Source of the DNA: Bacteroidales bacterium
Lineage (GTDB): Bacteria > Bacteroidota > Bacteroidia > Bacteroidales > DTU049
Direction of reading: 5' to 3'
DNA: 10,382 bases
Assembly: GCA_018056215.1 (NCBI GenBank)
Contig: JAGPGB010000030.1
Coordinates: 1-10,382 of the forward strand
The notes beneath the pieces were generated by a model. The model ran no database searches. It was not told the DNA's origin and worked only from the letters and a program-made list of their open reading frames with translations. Numbering within the stretch: position 1 is the stretch's first letter; every line of letters starts with the position of its first letter. Below are positions 6,985-10,382 of this stretch, one piece after another. The position numbers were made by a program, and so were the translations under genes.

Positions 6985-9147
6985 TTATAAATTATCATAT
7001 AAGAAATCTGTCATTTTTTTATATAGATGATACCTAGTATAGCCACCATAAATGCCATGATTTTTATTAGGATAAATAAATAAATCGAATTGTTTATTAT
7101 TTTTCACAAGAGCATTTACTAGCTCCATAGTATTTTGTACATGAACATTGTCATCAGCATCACCATGAATTATGAGGAAGCTACCTTTTAATTTTTTAGC
7201 AAAGTAGATGGGTGAATTTTTTTCATATCCATTAACGTTATCAGCAGGCTTACGCATAAATCTCTCGGTATAAATATTATCATAAAATTTCCAATTAGTT
7301 ACTGGAGCGACACTGATACCAGCTTTGAAATAATCTGCTCCCTTAGTCATAGCTAGAGCTGTCATAAACCCACCATAGCTCCATCCGAAAGATCCTATTC
7401 TAGTAGAATCTACAAAAGGTAATGTTCTCAAATATTTATTAGCTTCGATTTGATCATCACTTTCGAATTTACCAAGATTTAAATAAGTACATTTTTTGAA
7501 ATCTTCGCCACGTCCACCAGTGCCACGATTATCTACACTTACGACAATATATCCATTCTGTGCTAACATTTGAAACCATACAAAATCAAAATATCCCCAA
7601 CTATTATTGACTGTATTTATACCAGGTCCACCGTATACATACATTAATACAGGATAATGTTTGCCGGGTTCCATTTTGGGTTTTATCATCCATCCATTTA
7701 GAGTAATATTATCTTTAGTAGTAAATTGAAAAAATTCTGCAGGTACAAAACCATATTCAACCAAAGTATTTTTTAATTTTTCATTAGTTACTATCTGTTT
7801 TATCACTTTATTATTAGCTACATCATAAACAAAATATTGCGGTGGAGTATTAATATTCGAATATTCATCAATCAAATATTTATAAGTAGCTGAAAATACT
7901 GGACTATGAGTGCCAAGGTCTGATAAGATTTTATTTTTGCTACCATTTTGATAATTTACTGCATAACACATTATATTCATAGGTCCATCCTCATATGAAG
8001 TATAATAAATATTCATATTTTTTTCATCAACTCCTAAAATATCTTTTACATCCCACGAACCATTAGTAATTTGTTTATCTACATTATTAGTAGGATTAAA
8101 GTAATAAATATGATTAAATCCATTCTTCTCAGAAGTATAAAACCATCCACCATCATTAGTCATCACCCAATTATCTGTAATCTCAATATAAGTTTTGTTT
8201 TGTTCATTATATACTTTATTACCATTAGCATCTTGAGGAGAATATAATAAAATATCTAAATTATTCTGTAGACGATTAAGTCGCATTACTGCTAATTTAT
8301 TTTCATTTTTTAACCACTTAATTCTAGGTATATAAATATCTTTATCCTCTCCTAAATTTAATTTAGTATTGTTGCCATTATCAATATCATAAATAAATAA
8401 ATCAATAATAGCATTATCTTCACCAGCCTTAGGATATTTGTATTTATATTCTTCGGGATAAACATCATTATTATAGTAATTAAGAGAAAATTCTTTAACA
8501 TTAGATTCATCAAATCTATAATAAGCTAAATGTTTACCATCTGTAGACCATTGAAAAGCTTTAATAAAAGAAAACTCTTCTTCATTAACCCAATCAGTAG
8601 TACCATAAATTATAAAATTACGTTTACCATCAGTAGTGATAGCCTTTTCTGAATTAGTAGAGATATTGTAAATATATAAATTGTTATTTTTCACAATAGC
8701 AATATTTTGCTCATCAGGTGATATCTCAGCTAATCTTATATTTTGATCCCCTGGCAGATGATATAGCATTTTAGTTTTTATGTTATAAAGATATACATTG
8801 CTCTCTGTGCTATGTCTGTAAATTTGTTTAGTATCAGTAAAAATTAGAACATAATTAGCATGAGCTGAAATGGCATAATCATCAATACTAATTTTGTTTT
8901 GACTAGCCACACTAGCAGGAAATACTTCTTTAATTTGCTTATCCGATTTAAGATCATACAAAATAATGGCATTATTATCTACTACAGTATAGGCATCTGA
9001 TAAAGGATACATACGATAATCTCCCATCATTTCAGGGTAGAAAGTACTAGATTGCCAAATGGCATCTAACGTAATTTGCTTGGTTTGTTGAGCAAAAGTA
9101 GCTATGCTCAATGCCAGAAAAATAAATAAACTAATAAATGAACGCAT
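6985..9147 (-). CDS. Periplasmic dipeptidyl/tripeptidyl peptidase, S9B (DPP IV-type)
   Basis: A 720-residue serine exopeptidase. The signal peptide MRSFISLFIFLALSIATFA (cut after residue 19, no lipobox Cys) sends it to the periplasm. Residues about 90-450 are the DPP IV beta-propeller, with the double-Glu substrate-anchoring motif DWVNEEE (185-191), which holds the free N-terminus of the peptide. Residues about 490-720 are the alpha/beta-hydrolase domain: VYGGPG with oxyanion Tyr505, nucleophile Ser590 in GWSYGG, Asp665 in HGDADDN and His697 in NKNHG. The 75- and 32-residue spacing of the triad is that of Porphyromonas DPP IV and prolyl tripeptidyl peptidase. Tyr622, Tyr626 and Asn667 fit the other substrate-binding residues. 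It should release Xaa-Pro dipeptides, or Xaa-Xaa-Pro tripeptides, from peptides entering the periplasm; the two activities cannot be told apart here, so no symbol is given. All catalytic parts are intact and the length is typical. It has its own short leader, and its 3' end abuts the shared terminator. Confidence 0.93.
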   Translation of the reverse strand: MRSFISLFIFLALSIATFAQQTKQITLDAIWQSSTFYPEMMGDYRMYPLSDAYTVVDNNAIILYDLKSDKQIKEVFPASVASQNKISIDDYAISAHANYVLIFTDTKQIYRHSTESNVYLYNIKTKMLYHLPGDQNIRLAEISPDEQNIAIVKNNNLYIYNISTNSEKAITTDGKRNFIIYGTTDWVNEEEFSFIKAFQWSTDGKHLAYYRFDESNVKEFSLNYYNNDVYPEEYKYKYPKAGEDNAIIDLFIYDIDNGNNTKLNLGEDKDIYIPRIKWLKNENKLAVMRLNRLQNNLDILLYSPQDANGNKVYNEQNKTYIEITDNWVMTNDGGWFYTSEKNGFNHIYYFNPTNNVDKQITNGSWDVKDILGVDEKNMNIYYTSYEDGPMNIMCYAVNYQNGSKNKILSDLGTHSPVFSATYKYLIDEYSNINTPPQYFVYDVANNKVIKQIVTNEKLKNTLVEYGFVPAEFFQFTTKDNITLNGWMIKPKMEPGKHYPVLMYVYGGPGINTVNNSWGYFDFVWFQMLAQNGYIVVSVDNRGTGGRGEDFKKCTYLNLGKFESDDQIEANKYLRTLPFVDSTRIGSFGWSYGGFMTALAMTKGADYFKAGISVAPVTNWKFYDNIYTERFMRKPADNVNGYEKNSPIYFAKKLKGSFLIIHGDADDNVHVQNTMELVNALVKNNKQFDLFIYPNKNHGIYGGYTRYHLYKKMTDFLYDNL

Positions 9148-9309
9148 ATTTAAATTTTTGGTGCTAAATTAAGAAAATAATTTATAGTAATTGGACATAT
9201 TTTAAAAATAAATATTATTATTTTAAATATGCATTTAAATAATCACTAAATAAGAGAAAGGTTAGAGAGTGGGTGAAGGAGGTTGTAAAAGGGAACAGTT
9301 AGAAAATAT
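9148..9309. other. Intergenic region with a G-rich purine tract
   Basis: The part next to the peptidase is A/T-only and includes a 7-base inverted repeat around ATGC (9222-9239). From about 9252 to 9300 the plus strand becomes purine-rich with G runs (GGTT, GTGGGTGAAGGAGG, AAAGGGAAC), unlike the other spacers in the window. No open frame, clear terminator or insertion-sequence end was found here. Confidence 0.4.
9164..9171 (-). promoter_or_regulatory. Imperfect -7 box for the S9 peptidase gene
   Basis: On the minus strand TAATTTAG matches TAnnTTTG at all but one position, ending 16 bases before the ATG at 9147, the same distance seen for the U32 and transposase genes. No TTG is found at the -33 position, so this is a weak call. 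Confidence 0.3.
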
Positions 9310-10317
9310 TTAAATGTTATAGATTAAATATGTTAATGACATCAAAGCACTATACCGCTCCCACGCCCGCCTATCCGACGCCGCCAAGTTCAGTATCCTC
9401 CCTGTATCTTCTATAATCATCTCTGCCAAATACTTCCCCTTCACTACAAACCACATTATGTAATTTGTCAAATACTTTGTCGCTACCCCTCGAAACTTAT
9501 AATATATCCACCCTACAAAATCTGTTATTTTCTTATGAATAGTTGATACGCTATATATACCTTGCTTCATCTTGTTTTTGTTAGTTATTTCTTTGTGTTT
9601 GATATGCTCTGCATTTACTGTCTTGAATGCTTTTTTATTACTGCCACATATCACTGAATTATCTGATATTCGTGATTTTAGAAAATCAGATATATGCTCA
9701 GCTTGCACTCGTTTATCTTCTAATTTTTTAAATAATATATTTCCACTTCTATCTGTGGCAGCTAATACTGCCACTTTTGTTGGCTTCATTTTCTTTAACT
9801 TTTTTAACTCTTTTTTGTCTCGTTTCTTTTTACCTTTTTCGGAATAATTCATTAGAAGCTCTTCTAATTCTACTACTCCGAAGAAATTTACATTGTCTTC
9901 AAATGATTGCATTGCACATAATATTCTGTGTCGCCAAAAGAAACTTGTTGTGAGACTAATATGTACAATTCTTGCACACTCTCGCAAGCTCATACCAGCA
10001 CTCATACATTTGATGTATTCAAGCATTTTGTCCTTTTCATGAACACCATACATAAAAGTGCCAGTTGTTACTCTGAACTGTCTACCGCAGGTTTTGCAGC
10101 GATAGTTTTGTACTCCACTTTGTAAGCCATTTTTGATTACGTGGCTACTATTACAGTCAGGACATAGTACTCCAGTAGACATAGCTTTGATTTCTTGGTA
10201 ATCAACTACATCTTTACCTTCTTGAATCATTTCATTATATAAATTATCGTAAAATTTACGAGTATCTTCTTTGGTAAAAGCGAAGACTTCTGTTGGATTT
10301 TCAAATAGTTTATTCAT
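9310..10317 (-). CDS. IS1595-like transposase homologue, catalytic residues not canonical
   Basis: A 335-residue protein with the architecture of IS1595-family transposases and about their usual length. A zinc ribbon occupies residues 52-77 (CPDC ... CKTC, with Cys52, 55, 74 and 77). A helix-turn-helix-like block follows (MSLRECARIVHISLTTSFFWRHRIL, starting at 109). Then comes an RNase H-like region from about 147, containing a very basic stretch (residues 161-181) and VAVLAATDRSGN (182-193), and ending in GVATKYLTNYIMWF (277-290). The frame is unbroken. The odd part: the usual E-hydrophobic-D-E motif reads ELEE (150-153), so Glu152 stands where Asp is expected. The second motif reads CGSNKKAF (224-231), with Ser226 at the expected Asp. 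The N..HSRLK-type motif reads TIHKKITDF, with His261 at the expected Asn. The comparison is with a consensus from memory, so activity is doubtful rather than excluded. Its last 45 residues are partly encoded by unusually GC-rich codons. No terminal inverted repeats are visible. Confidence 0.8.
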   Translation of the reverse strand: MNKLFENPTEVFAFTKEDTRKFYDNLYNEMIQEGKDVVDYQEIKAMSTGVLCPDCNSSHVIKNGLQSGVQNYRCKTCGRQFRVTTGTFMYGVHEKDKMLEYIKCMSAGMSLRECARIVHISLTTSFFWRHRILCAMQSFEDNVNFFGVVELEELLMNYSEKGKKKRDKKELKKLKKMKPTKVAVLAATDRSGNILFKKLEDKRVQAEHISDFLKSRISDNSVICGSNKKAFKTVNAEHIKHKEITNKNKMKQGIYSVSTIHKKITDFVGWIYYKFRGVATKYLTNYIMWFVVKGKYLAEMIIEDTGRILNLAASDRRAWERYSALMSLTYLIYNI

Positions 10318-10332
10318 ATGTAATTATTTTTA

Positions 10333-10340
10333 CAAATTTA
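10333..10340 (-). promoter_or_regulatory. -7 promoter box for the transposase homologue
   Basis: On the minus strand TAAATTTG matches TAnnTTTG exactly and ends 15 bases before the ATG at 10317. A near copy (TAATTTGT) overlaps just upstream because ACAAATT is repeated (10332-10338 and 10340-10346 on the plus strand). No -33 TTG is seen. The gene therefore seems to carry a host-type promoter. Confidence 0.45.
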
Positions 10341-10382
10341 CAAATTATTTTTATTATAAACTTGATAATCTATAAAAATATT

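Noticed and set aside
9222..9239. Inverted repeat TTTAAAT-ATGC-ATTTAAA as a terminator of the transposase gene
   Set aside because: The stem is seven A-T pairs only and lacks a following T-run on the minus strand; it is too weak to call.
9572..10125. Two plus-strand open frames of 91 and 65 codons
   Set aside because: Both are antisense to the transposase homologue. The first looks like hydrophobic segments only because it mirrors lysine-rich codons; neither has support as a gene.
9317..10374. Inverted match TATAGATTA at both ends of the transposase gene
   Set aside because: It is only nine A/T-rich bases with one G, and the left copy lies inside the coding sequence, so it is not a credible terminal repeat.

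Overview
The window is AT-rich (roughly 30% GC by eye) and reads as chromosomal DNA of a Bacteroidota (Bacteroidetes) bacterium. Three things point there. One secreted protein ends in a type IX secretion (T9SS) sorting domain. There is a periplasmic DPP IV-type S9 peptidase. Most start codons lack a Shine-Dalgarno sequence, and instead promoters carry the Bacteroidota -7 box TAnnTTTG, in two cases with an upstream TTG. I cannot name the genus.

Layout, left to right. (1) The 5' part of a minus-strand gene, cut by the window edge, probably a SiaB-like (DUF6272) regulatory protein. (2) A minus-strand U32-family protein, likely an Fe-S RNA-modification type enzyme. (3) A divergent promoter region at about 1500-1580. 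(4) A 1189-residue plus-strand surface or secreted protein: signal peptide, an N-terminal domain I do not recognise, a PKD-like domain, eight Ig-like repeats of about 89 residues, and a T9SS sorting domain. Its start is ATG 1607; an upstream in-frame TTG at 1577 lies inside the -7 promoter box. A strong hairpin terminator follows. (5) A plus-strand AMP-forming acyl-CoA synthetase. (6) A terminator between convergent genes. (7) A minus-strand DPP IV-type exopeptidase. (8) A minus-strand IS1595-like transposase homologue.

The genes look like separate transcription units: each has its own upstream gap, most have a recognisable -7 box, and strands alternate. I see no multi-gene pathway. The loose common theme is envelope and nutrition (surface adhesin-like protein, periplasmic peptidase, acyl activation), which is inference only.

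The part most worth a second look is the right end. The transposase homologue is full length and unbroken and keeps its zinc ribbon and its C-terminal GVATKYL block. At the positions where I expect the IS1595-type catalytic residues it has non-canonical ones, I see no terminal inverted repeats in the visible flanks, and its 3' end contains a 50-base patch at 68% GC. It may be an immobile or repurposed derivative. No CRISPR array, tRNA, rRNA or recognisable riboswitch was seen, and no gene-free stretch exceeds 300 bases.
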